NCBI RefSeq assembly: GCF_017311165.1
Contig: NZ_CP062973.1
Location: 806,001-870,000, forward strand
Direction of reading: 5' to 3'
Length of the DNA: 64,000 nt
DNA from: Psychroflexus sp. ALD_RP9
GTDB taxonomy: Bacteria; Bacteroidota; Bacteroidia; Flavobacteriales; Flavobacteriaceae
Shown here: positions 36,502-46,835 of the stretch, piece after piece
Layout of the letters: every line of letters begins with the position of its first letter
Numbering within the stretch: the stretch's first letter is position 1
The notes under the pieces: model-generated
Database searches by the model: none
What the model saw: only the letters and a program-made list of their open reading frames with translations
What the model was told of the DNA's origin: nothing
Position numbers and translations under genes: made by a program

Positions 36502-38070
36502 ATGCAAAAAAAATTAGCTGGTAAATTAAGCATTTGCCTTTTATTAATAAGCCTTTTATCCTGTCAAGAAAACATAAGTGAATTAGGTAGTAGCTATATT
36601 AACAGTATAGAACTTCAACCAGCCTATGAAGTTGAAGAAATCACTGCGTACAGCGAAAAATTTACAGCCATACAAACCAATTCTCTTACTAACTATTTAA
36701 TTGGTACCTATGATGATCCAATTTTTGGAACCACAGAAAATAGCATTTTATCTCAAATTAGGCTTGCGACACCAAATGAAGATTTTGGAATGCAGCCTGA
36801 GTTAGATAGTGTTATTTTAAATTTACCTTTATATTTAACCCAAATTGATACCGACGAATTTGAATTAGATTCAATTTTTGGAACAGGTGATTTTAAACTC
36901 AAACTTTACGAATCGAACTATTTCCTCAGAGAACTTGACCCAGGTGAAAATGGTGAATTTCAAAACAATCAACAATATTTCTCAAACCAGTTCGATGAAA
37001 TTGCTCCGTTTATAGAAAGTACTCCTTTTTTTGAGTCTGAAACGATTAACCTCGAAGAACTGAAAGAAAGTATTACACTAATAGATAGATCTGACATAGA
37101 CAATCCTGACACGACTAGTGTAAACCCTAGAATTAGACTAAAATTACCTCTAGATTATTTCAATGAAAAAATCATGAGTAAAGCAGGCGAACAAGAGCTA
37201 GTCAACAACAATAATTTTATTAATTATTTCAGAGGCATTCACATGGTCTTAGAACCTTCAACACCTGAACCTCTTCTTATTAATTTAAATTTGAACACAG
37301 AGCAATCTAATATAACGTTACATTACAAAACAATGAGGCCAGGCATTTCGCTAGATCCTGACGCCACACCTGAACCTGTTGAAAGTTTTGATGAATTAAG
37401 TTTAAACTTCACAGGGATAAACGTTAATTTTTATGATAATCAGTTTGCAGTAGATTTATCTAACCAAAACCAAACACAGGGCGAAGAAAATATTTATTTA
37501 AAAGGCGGTGAAGGTTCCTCAGGTGTTATCAACTTGTTTACAGGGATAGATTCTAACGGTGATGGCGTTTCAGACCAACTTGAGGAATTAAGGCAAAACC
37601 AATGGGTCATTAATGAAGCTAACCTTATAATGTATGTTAACGAAGATTTAGCCTCTACCAACAAAAATATTGTAAATCGATTATTCATTTATGATATTGA
37701 AAACAATACCATATTAGAAGACTATCGCTTAGACCCAACTCTATCTGAAAATCCAGAAACCTCAGCAAGCATACATTTACCACCAATAGATGAAGATGCC
37801 GATGGTAATAAATTTTACAGATTAAGACTTACAAATCATATCAACAACATCATCAATAAAGACTCAACCAATGTTAAGCTTGGTTTGTCTATTTCACAAA
37901 ATGTAAATATTACAAGGACACTAGACATAATTGATGATAGTGAAACATTTGAAAGTGTCTTAGAAAGCTCTGCATTGAGCCCAAGAGGTACAGTTTTGCA
38001 TGGCAACAATTCTCCCTTGGAAGATAAACGATTGAAATTAAGAATCATTTACACAGAAACTAACAATTAA
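36502..38070 (+). CDS. DUF4270 domain-containing lipoprotein
   Basis: From the ATG at 36502 this is a 522-residue protein with a lipoprotein signal peptide (LLLISLLSCQ, Cys at about residue 22). An alternative ATG at 36484 lies inside the upstream gene and adds MKKLNN. I prefer the second, two bases past the stop at 36500. The rest looks like an all-beta surface protein: SELGSSYIN at the mature N-terminus, TNSLTNYLIGTYDDPIFGTTENSILSQIRL (a hallmark of DUF4270), and many Asp/Asn/Glu-rich loops. The family is common in Bacteroidota and of unknown function, probably exported to the cell surface. Coupling to the GT5-like gene and closeness to glmS suggest an envelope-polysaccharide role. Confidence 0.83.
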   Translation: MQKKLAGKLSICLLLISLLSCQENISELGSSYINSIELQPAYEVEEITAYSEKFTAIQTNSLTNYLIGTYDDPIFGTTENSILSQIRLATPNEDFGMQPELDSVILNLPLYLTQIDTDEFELDSIFGTGDFKLKLYESNYFLRELDPGENGEFQNNQQYFSNQFDEIAPFIESTPFFESETINLEELKESITLIDRSDIDNPDTTSVNPRIRLKLPLDYFNEKIMSKAGEQELVNNNNFINYFRGIHMVLEPSTPEPLLINLNLNTEQSNITLHYKTMRPGISLDPDATPEPVESFDELSLNFTGINVNFYDNQFAVDLSNQNQTQGEENIYLKGGEGSSGVINLFTGIDSNGDGVSDQLEELRQNQWVINEANLIMYVNEDLASTNKNIVNRLFIYDIENNTILEDYRLDPTLSENPETSASIHLPPIDEDADGNKFYRLRLTNHINNIINKDSTNVKLGLSISQNVNITRTLDIIDDSETFESVLESSALSPRGTVLHGNNSPLEDKRLKLRIIYTETNN

Positions 38071-38097
38071 CAACTAACTAATCTAACTAATCTAACT

Positions 38098-39945
38098 ATG
38101 TGTGGAATCGTAGGATACATCGGACCAAAAGACGCGTACAATGTTGTGCTAAAAGGCCTAAAACGTTTAGAATACAGAGGCTATGATAGCGCAGGAATTG
38201 CCTTATTTGATCAAAATCAATTAAAAATTTGTAAAACTAAAGGCAAAGTTTCAGATCTTGATAATAAATGTAAGATAGAAAAAATTACATCAGGCAAAAT
38301 AGGTATCGGCCACACTAGATGGGCAACTCATGGCGAACCTAATGATGTTAACTCTCATCCTCATGTTTCAAATTCGGGCAACCTTGTGATTATTCATAAT
38401 GGTATCATTGAAAACTACGAACCCTTAAAAGAGGAGTTAACTAAGCGTGGTTATAACTTTCAATCTGAAACCGACACTGAAGTTTTAGTTAACCTTATTG
38501 AAGACGTTAAAACAAAAGAAAATGTAAAGCTTGGAAAAGCTGTACAAATAGCACTAAACCAAACCGTTGGCGCTTACGCAATCGCAGTATTTGACAAGAA
38601 TAAACCTAATGAAATTGTAGTGGCTAGACTAGGAAGCCCATTAGCAATTGGCGTAGGTGAAGATGAATTTTTTATTGCTTCAGATGCTTCACCTTTTATA
38701 GAATATACAAACAAATCTATTTATTTAGAGGATGGTGAAATGGCAGTTGTTAGGCTAGGTCGTGAGGTTCGTATCAGAAAAATTAAAAACGACAAACTTG
38801 TAGACCCATATGTACAAGAGCTTCAACTAAACCTAGACCAAATTGAAAAAGCAGGTTACGACCATTTTATGCTTAAAGAAATATATGAGCAACCTGACGC
38901 GATAAGAGATACCTATCGCGGTCGAATGTTACCTCAAAAAGGACTCATTAAAATGTCTGGTATTGATGATAACATTGACCGATTAATGAATGCTAAAAGA
39001 ATTATAATAGTCGCTTGCGGAACATCATGGCACGCTGGATTAGTAGCCGAATATATATTTGAAGATTTAGCACGAATTCCTGTCGAAGTTGAATATGCCT
39101 CTGAATTCCGTTATAGAAACCCTGTTATAACCAAAGAAGATGTTGTTATAGCCATTTCACAAAGTGGCGAAACGGCTGACACGATGGCTGCTATTAAAAT
39201 AGCTAAAGAAAACGGGGCTTTTGTGTTTGGTGTTTGTAATGTTGTAGGATCTTCAATTTCAAGAGAAACTCATGCAGGCGCATATACGCACGCAGGCCCA
39301 GAAATAGGTGTGGCATCTACAAAAGCTTTTACAACACAAATTACGGTACTATCATTAATTGCGCTGAAATTAGGTAAAACTAAAGGCGAAATATCACAAT
39401 CAGATTATCACGCTTACTTAAATGAATTAGAATTAATTCCTGAAAAAGTTGAAAAAACACTGCTTACCAACAATGAAGTTGAAAAAGTTGCTGATGCCTA
39501 TAAAAATGCAAAAAACTGCTTATATCTAGGCAGAGGATATAATTTCCCGGTTGCACTTGAAGGTGCGCTTAAATTGAAAGAAATTTCATACATACACGCA
39601 GAAGGTTATCCCGCCGCTGAAATGAAACATGGCCCTATAGCACTTATAGACGAAATGATGCCCGTTATAGTAATAGCAACAAAAAAAGGCCATTACGAAA
39701 AAGTTGTGAGTAACATTCAAGAAATTAAATCTCGAAAAGGTAAAATTATCGCAGTTGTAACTGAAGGTGATACATCAGTTAAAAAAATGGCAGACCATAT
39801 ATTAGAAGTTCCAGAAACCTTTGAAGCTCTAACACCATTATTAACTACAATTCCACTTCAATTATTATCATATCATATTGCTGTGAAATTAGGAAAAAAT
39901 GTTGATCAGCCTAGAAATTTAGCAAAATCGGTTACTGTAGAATAA
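38098..39945 (+). CDS. glmS: Glutamine-fructose-6-phosphate aminotransferase (isomerizing)
   Basis: GlmS makes glucosamine-6-phosphate from fructose-6-phosphate and glutamine, the first step to UDP-GlcNAc for peptidoglycan and LPS. The 615-residue protein has catalytic Cys2 (after removal of Met1: CGIVGYIG), the glutaminase motifs LEYRGYDSAGIA, GHTRWATHG and HNGIIENY, two SIS sugar-isomerase domains (ACGTSWHAGL, ISQSGETADT), and the C-terminal NLAKSVTVE ending. No part is missing. It starts 28 bases after the DUF4270 gene on the same strand. No glmS ribozyme is expected in this phylum, and none is visible in the short gap. Confidence 0.97.
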   Translation: MCGIVGYIGPKDAYNVVLKGLKRLEYRGYDSAGIALFDQNQLKICKTKGKVSDLDNKCKIEKITSGKIGIGHTRWATHGEPNDVNSHPHVSNSGNLVIIHNGIIENYEPLKEELTKRGYNFQSETDTEVLVNLIEDVKTKENVKLGKAVQIALNQTVGAYAIAVFDKNKPNEIVVARLGSPLAIGVGEDEFFIASDASPFIEYTNKSIYLEDGEMAVVRLGREVRIRKIKNDKLVDPYVQELQLNLDQIEKAGYDHFMLKEIYEQPDAIRDTYRGRMLPQKGLIKMSGIDDNIDRLMNAKRIIIVACGTSWHAGLVAEYIFEDLARIPVEVEYASEFRYRNPVITKEDVVIAISQSGETADTMAAIKIAKENGAFVFGVCNVVGSSISRETHAGAYTHAGPEIGVASTKAFTTQITVLSLIALKLGKTKGEISQSDYHAYLNELELIPEKVEKTLLTNNEVEKVADAYKNAKNCLYLGRGYNFPVALEGALKLKEISYIHAEGYPAAEMKHGPIALIDEMMPVIVIATKKGHYEKVVSNIQEIKSRKGKIIAVVTEGDTSVKKMADHILEVPETFEALTPLLTTIPLQLLSYHIAVKLGKNVDQPRNLAKSVTVE

Positions 39946-39992
39946 TCAGATTTAAAATAGTAAAATCCAACATTAATTTTACAAAATTAATA

Positions 39993-40000
39993 TATATTTG
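39993..40000 (+). promoter_or_regulatory. Probable -7 box of the atpD promoter
   Basis: TATATTTG fits TAnnTTTG and lies 47 bases before the atpD ATG in the 102-base gap after glmS. No good -33 TTTG was seen at 19-20 bases, so confidence is limited. Confidence 0.4.
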
Positions 40001-40017
40001 CAAATCGAAAATAATAG

Positions 40018-41556
<1,539 letters not shown>

Positions 41557-41567
41557 AATAAAAAAGT

Positions 41568-41843
41568 ATGCAACTAGAAATTGTAACCCCAGAAAAAGTA
41601 ATCCTTAACCAACAAGTAGCTTCAGTTATTGCTCCAGGAGTTAAAGGTGAGTTTCAAATTTTAGATCACCATGCGCCAGTTATTTCTGCATTGACAAAAG
41701 GCGCTTTAAAGTTAAGTGACGATGTAAAGCTAGATGAAAAAATTGCAGATTTATTTCACAAAAAAGGAAATAAATTTCACTTTAATATTTCTGGTGGTGT
41801 TTTAGAAATGAATAATAACAAAGTAATTATTCTTACGGATTAA
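41568..41843 (+). CDS. atpC: F1F0 ATP synthase subunit epsilon, short form
   Basis: At 91 residues this contains only the N-terminal beta-sandwich of epsilon (MQLEIVTPEKVILNQQVASVIAPGVKGEFQILDHHAPVISAL, then GGVLEMNNNKVIILTD). The C-terminal two-helix domain found in E. coli epsilon (about 138 residues), which inhibits ATP hydrolysis, is absent. The frame ends cleanly after the beta-domain and a perfect terminator follows, so the shortness is natural and, as far as I know, usual in this phylum. It starts 11 bases after atpD. Confidence 0.95.
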   Translation: MQLEIVTPEKVILNQQVASVIAPGVKGEFQILDHHAPVISALTKGALKLSDDVKLDEKIADLFHKKGNKFHFNISGGVLEMNNNKVIILTD

Positions 41844-41865
41844 TTACATGAGTTAATCACAGTAT

Positions 41866-41894
41866 AAAAGCTCGCATAATGCGAGCTTTTTTTT
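41866..41894. terminator. Terminator after atpDC, probably bidirectional
   Basis: AAAAGCTCGCA and TGCGAGCTTTT form an 11-bp stem with a 3-base loop, ending in a T-run to 41894. The A-run on the left lets it serve the convergent cvpA-like gene too, whose stop overlaps its right edge. Confidence 0.9.
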
Positions 41895-42387
41895 ATGCTA
41901 GTAATTGAAATATTTGTGGCATAATAGACTTGTAAATGTCTCTTGAAATTTGGTAAACAATAGAAACTTCTAAAAATTCAGGTAAGTCCTTGCGGTCAAG
42001 TAAACGCATGGTATAGTCTATCACTACGTTTATAAACAGTAAAAACAAGCCTAGCTTTAATAAACCAAACAACCCACCTAATAACCTATTAAACAAACTT
42101 AATGCAGCAATATCAAGTAACTTAGTTATTAATTTCCCTATCAAGTTGATTAATAACGACAAACCTATAAAAAGGATAAGAAAAGAACTTAAATCTAACA
42201 ATTCATTAGACCAATCAACATATTTTGATAAATAATCATCAGAAACAATGTCGTAAAAATTATAAGCCAAGAATAAACCTAAAAAAAGTGCTAATAAGCC
42301 AGACAACTCAAGTACAAATCCGCGTTTAAAACCTTTATAAACAACATACAAAGCGAATAATGCTATAATTATATCGAAAATATTCAT
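41893..42387 (-). CDS. CvpA family membrane protein
   Basis: The 164-residue inner-membrane protein has four hydrophobic segments (about 3-20, 28-47, 66-88 and 104-128). The N-terminus NIFDIIIALFALYVVYKGFKRGFVLELSGLLALFLGLFLAY is typical of CvpA, a protein tied to colicin V production in E. coli but widespread with a general and poorly defined envelope role. The C-terminal 30 residues are soluble. It is monocistronic: convergent with atpDC and divergent from the 118-residue unknown gene. Confidence 0.85.
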   Translation of the reverse strand: MNIFDIIIALFALYVVYKGFKRGFVLELSGLLALFLGLFLAYNFYDIVSDDYLSKYVDWSNELLDLSSFLILFIGLSLLINLIGKLITKLLDIAALSLFNRLLGGLFGLLKLGLFLLFINVVIDYTMRLLDRKDLPEFLEVSIVYQISRDIYKSIMPQIFQLLA

Positions 42388-42430
42388 TTGGTAAATATAC
42401 TAATTTGATACAAAGCCATAAATTTGCAAA

Positions 42431-42787
42431 ATGATAGGAGATGAACAATTAAAACTTCGATGGAATAATCTAGTTGAAAAGCTTTCTGCTCAATTTGCAG
42501 ATGGAGAAACGTTAGATTTAGACGCTATTATTTATTTAATTGGCGTACAAGAGTTAGGAAAACCACATTTAAAATTTAAAAAGGACGACAAAGTTAACCT
42601 TATGCATATTGCTATATGTAAATTATTAGAACCCTACGGTTATTATGAGTTTGACTATGTAGATGATGATGGCTGGCCACATTATAATAATGTCTCGAAA
42701 TTACCCGCTTTAAAGTCTGGTGAGCAGAGCGTTTTAATGAAGGAAGCAGTTGTAAATTACTTTATAAATAGAGATTACATAAGCTAA
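42431..42787 (+). CDS. Conserved hypothetical protein, acidic, soluble
   Basis: I do not recognise a named family. The 118-residue protein has no signal or membrane segment. It reads as an N-terminal helix (EQLKLRWNNLVEKLSAQF), LDLDAIIYLIGVQELGKPHLKFKKDDKVNLMHIAICKLLEPYGYYEFDYVDDDGWPHY and a C-terminal helix (SVLMKEAVVNYFINRDYI). The aromatic-acidic stretch YGYYEFDYVDDDGWPHY at about 73-89 is striking and looks like a conserved surface. Codon use matches its neighbours, so it is a real gene. It is 60 bases upstream of pheS on the same strand, with a TACTTTTG box (42814-42821) in between that probably serves pheS separately. Confidence 0.75.
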   Translation: MIGDEQLKLRWNNLVEKLSAQFADGETLDLDAIIYLIGVQELGKPHLKFKKDDKVNLMHIAICKLLEPYGYYEFDYVDDDGWPHYNNVSKLPALKSGEQSVLMKEAVVNYFINRDYIS

Positions 42788-42847
42788 CTACAATATACCA
42801 TTTTTAATTTTTGTACTTTTGCAAATTGATTTTAGACTTCAAAAACA

Positions 42848-43870
42848 ATGATTGACCAGATTAAAGAACACATCGAGAAAGTAAAGCAGTTTACAGCTAA
42901 AACTGAAGATGAATTAGAGCAGTTTAGAATTGAATATCTCGGTAAAAAGGGAATATTGAATGATTATTTTTCAAAATTCAAAACTATCCCGAATGAAAAG
43001 AAAAAAGACTTTGGTCAGGCCATTAATGAACTTAAGCAAACCACCAATCAAAGAATAGAAGATCTCAAAGCGTCTTTCAAAGCTCAATTAGATGAAAAAG
43101 GAATTTATGGTGACTTAAGCCGTCCTGCAGAAGTAATTGAAATCGGTTCAAGACATCCTATTTCTATTGTAAAAAATCAAATTATTGAAGTTTTTTCAAA
43201 TATTGGGTTTAATGTTTCAGAAGGTCCAGAAATTGAAGACGACTGGCATAACTTCTCAGCTTTAAACCTACCTGAATATCATCCAGCACGCGACATGCAG
43301 GATACTTTTTTTATTCAGACTAATCCAGAAGATATTTTACTTCGCACACATACTTCAAGTGTTCAAGTAAGATATATGGAAAACAATAAGCCACCGATTA
43401 GAACTATTTCACCTGGTCGTGTATTTCGTAATGAAGATATTTCGGCGCGATCACATTGTATATTTCATCAGGTTGAAGGTTTATATATAGATAAGAACGT
43501 ATCTTTTAAAGACCTTAAACAAACCCTTTCGTATTTTACAACACAATTGTTTGGCAAATCAAAAATTAGACTAAGACCATCATACTTTCCATTCACTGAG
43601 CCAAGTGCTGAAGTCGATATTTATTGGGGGCTTGAAACTGAAACTGATTATCGAATTACCAAAGGAACCGGCTGGCTAGAAATTATGGGATGTGGCATGG
43701 TAGATCCTAATGTACTTAAAAATGTTGATATAGATCCTAATGAGTATTCTGGATTTGCTTTCGGTATGGGAATTGAAAGAATTGCAATGTTACTCTATCA
43801 AGTTGAGGATATTAGAATGTTTTACGAGAATGATATCCGTTTTTTAAAACAGTTTAAGTCGGTATTATAA
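42848..43870 (+). CDS. pheS: Phenylalanyl-tRNA synthetase alpha subunit
   Basis: PheS is the catalytic chain of the (alpha-beta)2 class II enzyme that charges tRNA-Phe. The 340 residues have an N-terminal coiled coil (1-85), motif 1 [19 protein letters not shown] with [29 protein letters not shown], motif 2 [23 protein letters not shown], and motif 3 [13 protein letters not shown]. Length is normal. pheT is not in the window. A small unknown gene starts two bases after its stop and is likely cotranslated. Confidence 0.96.
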   Translation: MIDQIKEHIEKVKQFTAKTEDELEQFRIEYLGKKGILNDYFSKFKTIPNEKKKDFGQAINELKQTTNQRIEDLKASFKAQLDEKGIYGDLSRPAEVIEIGSRHPISIVKNQIIEVFSNIGFNVSEGPEIEDDWHNFSALNLPEYHPARDMQDTFFIQTNPEDILLRTHTSSVQVRYMENNKPPIRTISPGRVFRNEDISARSHCIFHQVEGLYIDKNVSFKDLKQTLSYFTTQLFGKSKIRLRPSYFPFTEPSAEVDIYWGLETETDYRITKGTGWLEIMGCGMVDPNVLKNVDIDPNEYSGFAFGMGIERIAMLLYQVEDIRMFYENDIRFLKQFKSVL

Positions 43871-43872
43871 AG

Positions 43873-44268
43873 ATGAAAAAAGATATACCTATTCCAGAAG
43901 TTAGTAATGTTTACGTAGCTGCTATTTTAGAAAATGACGTTAACTTAGATGGTAAAGTCTGGACAGTATATTTAATTAACCAAAACAAAAGCGATTTAGA
44001 GACTGTTTTAATTGTATCTGAAGGTAATTCTGAGACCCAAAAAACATCAATTTTACGAAAAAAAATAGAAACTTTACCAGCCCAATCAATCGCTAAAATT
44101 GAATTTCTTCAAGATGAACTATTAGCATTTAAAAACAAGTTTAAAGTGAGTTATTTTTTAAATAATATACTTTATCATAAAGACTTCGTATTTGAAGCGA
44201 ATAGCATTAGTGAAAAGCAAGCAACTCAACTTCAACTCATAGATAATATCGGTATTTTAGCGCAATAA
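43873..44268 (+). CDS. Conserved hypothetical protein coupled to pheS
   Basis: The 131-residue soluble protein begins two bases after the pheS stop, so it is in the same transcript. It shows alternating strand-like segments (NVYVAAILENDVNLDGKVWTVYLINQNKSDLETVLIVSEG, KIEFLQDELLAFKNKFKVSYFLNNILYHKDFVFEA), suggesting a beta-sandwich or tudor-like fold, and no catalytic signature. I do not recognise a characterised family. Nothing in it resembles PheS or PheT domains, so any annotation as a synthetase subunit would come only from its position. It is convergent with the EamA transporter gene. Confidence 0.75.
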   Translation: MKKDIPIPEVSNVYVAAILENDVNLDGKVWTVYLINQNKSDLETVLIVSEGNSETQKTSILRKKIETLPAQSIAKIEFLQDELLAFKNKFKVSYFLNNILYHKDFVFEANSISEKQATQLQLIDNIGILAQ

Positions 44269-44274
44269 CTTCAA

Positions 44275-45174
44275 CTAAGTTTTAATCTTAGCTGCTTTTT
44301 TATAATTCATCAATATAATTGCTGAAAGTATCAAAATAATTCCAATCCACTTCGTTAAATTTTGGTCTTCACTCAACACGAAATATCCCATTAAAACTGC
44401 AACAGGTAGTTCTATAGATGAGATGATAGCTCCTAAACCGACATTTATTTTTGGCATCCCAGCTGTAAATAATAAAGGTGGCAAAATGGTACCAAACAAA
44501 GCTAAGATTGGTCCCCAGAGTTTAAATATTCCAAAATTAAAACCATCTTCTATACTTAATAATGTGTAGATTATGGCAATAAATAAACCGCCAAGCATCA
44601 TCCATTTACTGCGGGTGATTGAATGATACTGAAGCGCAACGCGATTAGATGTAAACATAGTTACGGTATATGACAATGCTGCTAAAAAACCGTAAGCGAT
44701 ACCGATAAGGTCTACTTTTTGGTCTTCTATTAGTAAATCTGCTGCAAGCACCGTTCCTATTAAAATTAAGCCAACCGAAAATAACTTTCTTTTGGTGGGC
44801 TTAACTTTATTAATAAGTCCATCTATAACTACTCCTATCCAAACGCTTTGCATTAATAGCACAATACCAACTGAAACTGTAATGGTTTGAACAGCCAAAT
44901 AATAAAAAACACTTGTAAAGCCTAACGATGTTCCCGACATAATTAAGTACAATATAGACTTCTGCCGAACGGATTTTGATTCTATTGGCTTCGATTCTTT
45001 CTTAATGAAAAGGTTAAGAATAACTAAAGCTATAAAACCTATTAAAAGCTGAGAAAAAGTCACTTCATAAGTAGTATAATTCTCTTGATAAGCTAATTTA
45101 ACAAAAGTGGTAAGCAAACCATAGCAAGAGGCAGCCAGTGCGACTAAAAATGCGCCATTAAATAATTTATTCAT
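44275..45174 (-). CDS. EamA-family (drug/metabolite transporter) permease
   Basis: The 299-residue protein has ten hydrophobic segments arranged as two five-helix EamA repeats (first about 5-135, second about 145-292). Typical signs are the small-residue helix GAFLVALAASCYGLLTTFVKLAY at the start, AVQTITVSVGIVLLMQSVWIGV at the end of repeat 1, and LGAIISSIELPVAVLMGYFVLSE near the end of repeat 2. Such proteins export amino acids, nucleosides or other metabolites; the substrate is not clear. It is the last gene of the yicC-gmk-nadD-gpsA run, 16 bases behind gpsA. Confidence 0.88.
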   Translation of the reverse strand: MNKLFNGAFLVALAASCYGLLTTFVKLAYQENYTTYEVTFSQLLIGFIALVILNLFIKKESKPIESKSVRQKSILYLIMSGTSLGFTSVFYYLAVQTITVSVGIVLLMQSVWIGVVIDGLINKVKPTKRKLFSVGLILIGTVLAADLLIEDQKVDLIGIAYGFLAALSYTVTMFTSNRVALQYHSITRSKWMMLGGLFIAIIYTLLSIEDGFNFGIFKLWGPILALFGTILPPLLFTAGMPKINVGLGAIISSIELPVAVLMGYFVLSEDQNLTKWIGIILILSAIILMNYKKAAKIKT

Positions 45175-45190
45175 CTGTGTTTTTTGAGAG

Positions 45191-46231
45191 TTAACTTAGC
45201 TTATCGGCTAATTTGGTGAACACTTGTTTAGGGTTTCTGTTTTGATACAATACTTTGTAAACAGCATTAATTATTGGTGTTTTTACTTTCTTTTTACCAT
45301 CTTTATGGCTAATGTCAAACGCACTTTTAGAAGCATAATAACCTTCTGCTATCATACTCATTTCCATTTGTGCACTTTTTACAGTATAACCTTTACCAAT
45401 CATATTTCCAAATAAACGATTTCGACTAAAGACTGAATATCCTGTAACTAGCAAATCTCCTAAATAGGCTGAATCATTAATATTACGCTTCATTTTATAA
45501 CGCTTTTTAATAAAGCGTTTCATTTCTTTTATGGCATTACTCATCAATACGCTTTGAAAATTATCACCATAACCTAAACCATGAGCAATACCTGCAGCAA
45601 TCGCATAAATGTTTTTTAAAACAGCCGCATATTCTGTACCGATAATATCTTCAGAAACATTACATTTTATATAATCGCTACTTAAAAAATGAGCAACTGT
45701 ATTAGCGTGATTTTCATTAGCACAAGCAATAGTTAAATAAGATAATCGCTCAAGTGCAACTTCTTCTGCATGACATGGTCCAGTGATAACACCAATCTGT
45801 TCAAAAGGGATTTGGTAACGTTCATTAAAATGTTCACCAACTAATAAATGGCTTTCAGGTACGATACCTTTAATAGCGCTAAATACTATCTTATCTTTAA
45901 AAGGAGATGTAATTTTATCAAGTTCTTTTTGCAGAAATGCTGATGGTACAACAAAAATTAATATGTCTGACTGTTCAACGACTTTATTAATTTGGTTGGT
46001 TAATTTCAATTGATTTGTATCAAACTCAACTGCACTTAAATAGTTTGGGTTGTGGCCTTCTTTTAAGATATGCTCAATTGCAGTTTCATTACGCATATAC
46101 CAATTGACTGTATGTAAATTTTCACATAGCATCTTAACTATTGCAGTAGCCCAACTGCCACCGCCAATAACACCAAAATTAGGATTTGGTGTCTGTAAAA
46201 CTTGTTTTATATCGGTTATTTGGTCTGTCAA
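45191..46231 (-). CDS. gpsA: NAD(P)H-dependent glycerol-3-phosphate dehydrogenase, TTG start
   Basis: GpsA reduces dihydroxyacetone phosphate to sn-glycerol-3-phosphate for phospholipid synthesis. The 346 residues show the Rossmann motif FGVIGGGSWATAIVKML at about 19-35, IFVVPSAFLQ, SAIKGI, the substrate-site ITGPCHAEEV, and AAVLKNIYAIAAGIAHGLGYGDN with the catalytic Lys. No ATG lies between the nadD stop and the Rossmann motif, so TTG at 46231 is the only sensible start, 14 bases after nadD. The enzyme is cytoplasmic. Confidence 0.94.
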   Translation of the reverse strand: MTDQITDIKQVLQTPNPNFGVIGGGSWATAIVKMLCENLHTVNWYMRNETAIEHILKEGHNPNYLSAVEFDTNQLKLTNQINKVVEQSDILIFVVPSAFLQKELDKITSPFKDKIVFSAIKGIVPESHLLVGEHFNERYQIPFEQIGVITGPCHAEEVALERLSYLTIACANENHANTVAHFLSSDYIKCNVSEDIIGTEYAAVLKNIYAIAAGIAHGLGYGDNFQSVLMSNAIKEMKRFIKKRYKMKRNINDSAYLGDLLVTGYSVFSRNRLFGNMIGKGYTVKSAQMEMSMIAEGYYASKSAFDISHKDGKKKVKTPIINAVYKVLYQNRNPKQVFTKLADKLS

Positions 46232-46245
46232 AATAAGGCGTGTTT

Positions 46246-46833
46246 TTATGTTCTGTAAAAATTCATCTCGTCAATATATTGCCAAACTTTAGCTGGCAAT
46301 AGCGGTTTTACCTCTTTATCCTCTTTAATAGATGAACGAATTAATGTTGATGATATTTCAATTACAGGCGTATTTGTCATCACTATTTTAGGGTGATTTT
46401 TAAACTGCTCAGGAATACTATCTTTAGACAATCTTGGACAAACGTAGATAGAATGATGATCTATGATGTATTCCCAATTTTTCCACTTATGAAAGTGATT
46501 TAAATTGTCTTCTCCCATAATAATAGAAAATTCATGATTTGGATATTGATCACTAAGCTCTGCTAAAGTTAATGCAGTATAATTAGGTTGAGGCATTTTA
46601 AACTCAATATCGCATGGCTTTAAATAATCGTAAGCTTCAACGGCTTGATAAACCATTTCTAAGCGATGGTGGTTATCCAGCAAATTAGATGATTTTTTAA
46701 ATGGACTTTGCGGCGTTACAACTAACCAAATTTCATCTAAATCTGTAAACTGAGCTAAATGATTAGCAATAATTAAATGGCCAATGTGAAAGGGATTAAA
46801 TGTCCCAAAATAAAGTCCGACTGCCTTTTTCAT
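46246..46833 (-). CDS. nadD: Nicotinate-nucleotide adenylyltransferase
   Basis: NadD adenylates nicotinate mononucleotide to deamido-NAD in NAD synthesis. The 195 residues start with LYFGTFNPFHIGHLIIANH, the phosphate-binding GxFxPxHxGH motif, followed by VTPQSPFKK, FSIIMGEDNLNHFHKWKNWEYI, and the C-terminal ISSTLIRSSIKE (ISSTxIR). All expected motifs are present and the length is normal. It follows gmk by two bases and precedes gpsA by 14. Confidence 0.95.
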   Translation of the reverse strand: MKKAVGLYFGTFNPFHIGHLIIANHLAQFTDLDEIWLVVTPQSPFKKSSNLLDNHHRLEMVYQAVEAYDYLKPCDIEFKMPQPNYTALTLAELSDQYPNHEFSIIMGEDNLNHFHKWKNWEYIIDHHSIYVCPRLSKDSIPEQFKNHPKIVMTNTPVIEISSTLIRSSIKEDKEVKPLLPAKVWQYIDEMNFYRT

Positions 46834-46835
46834 GA

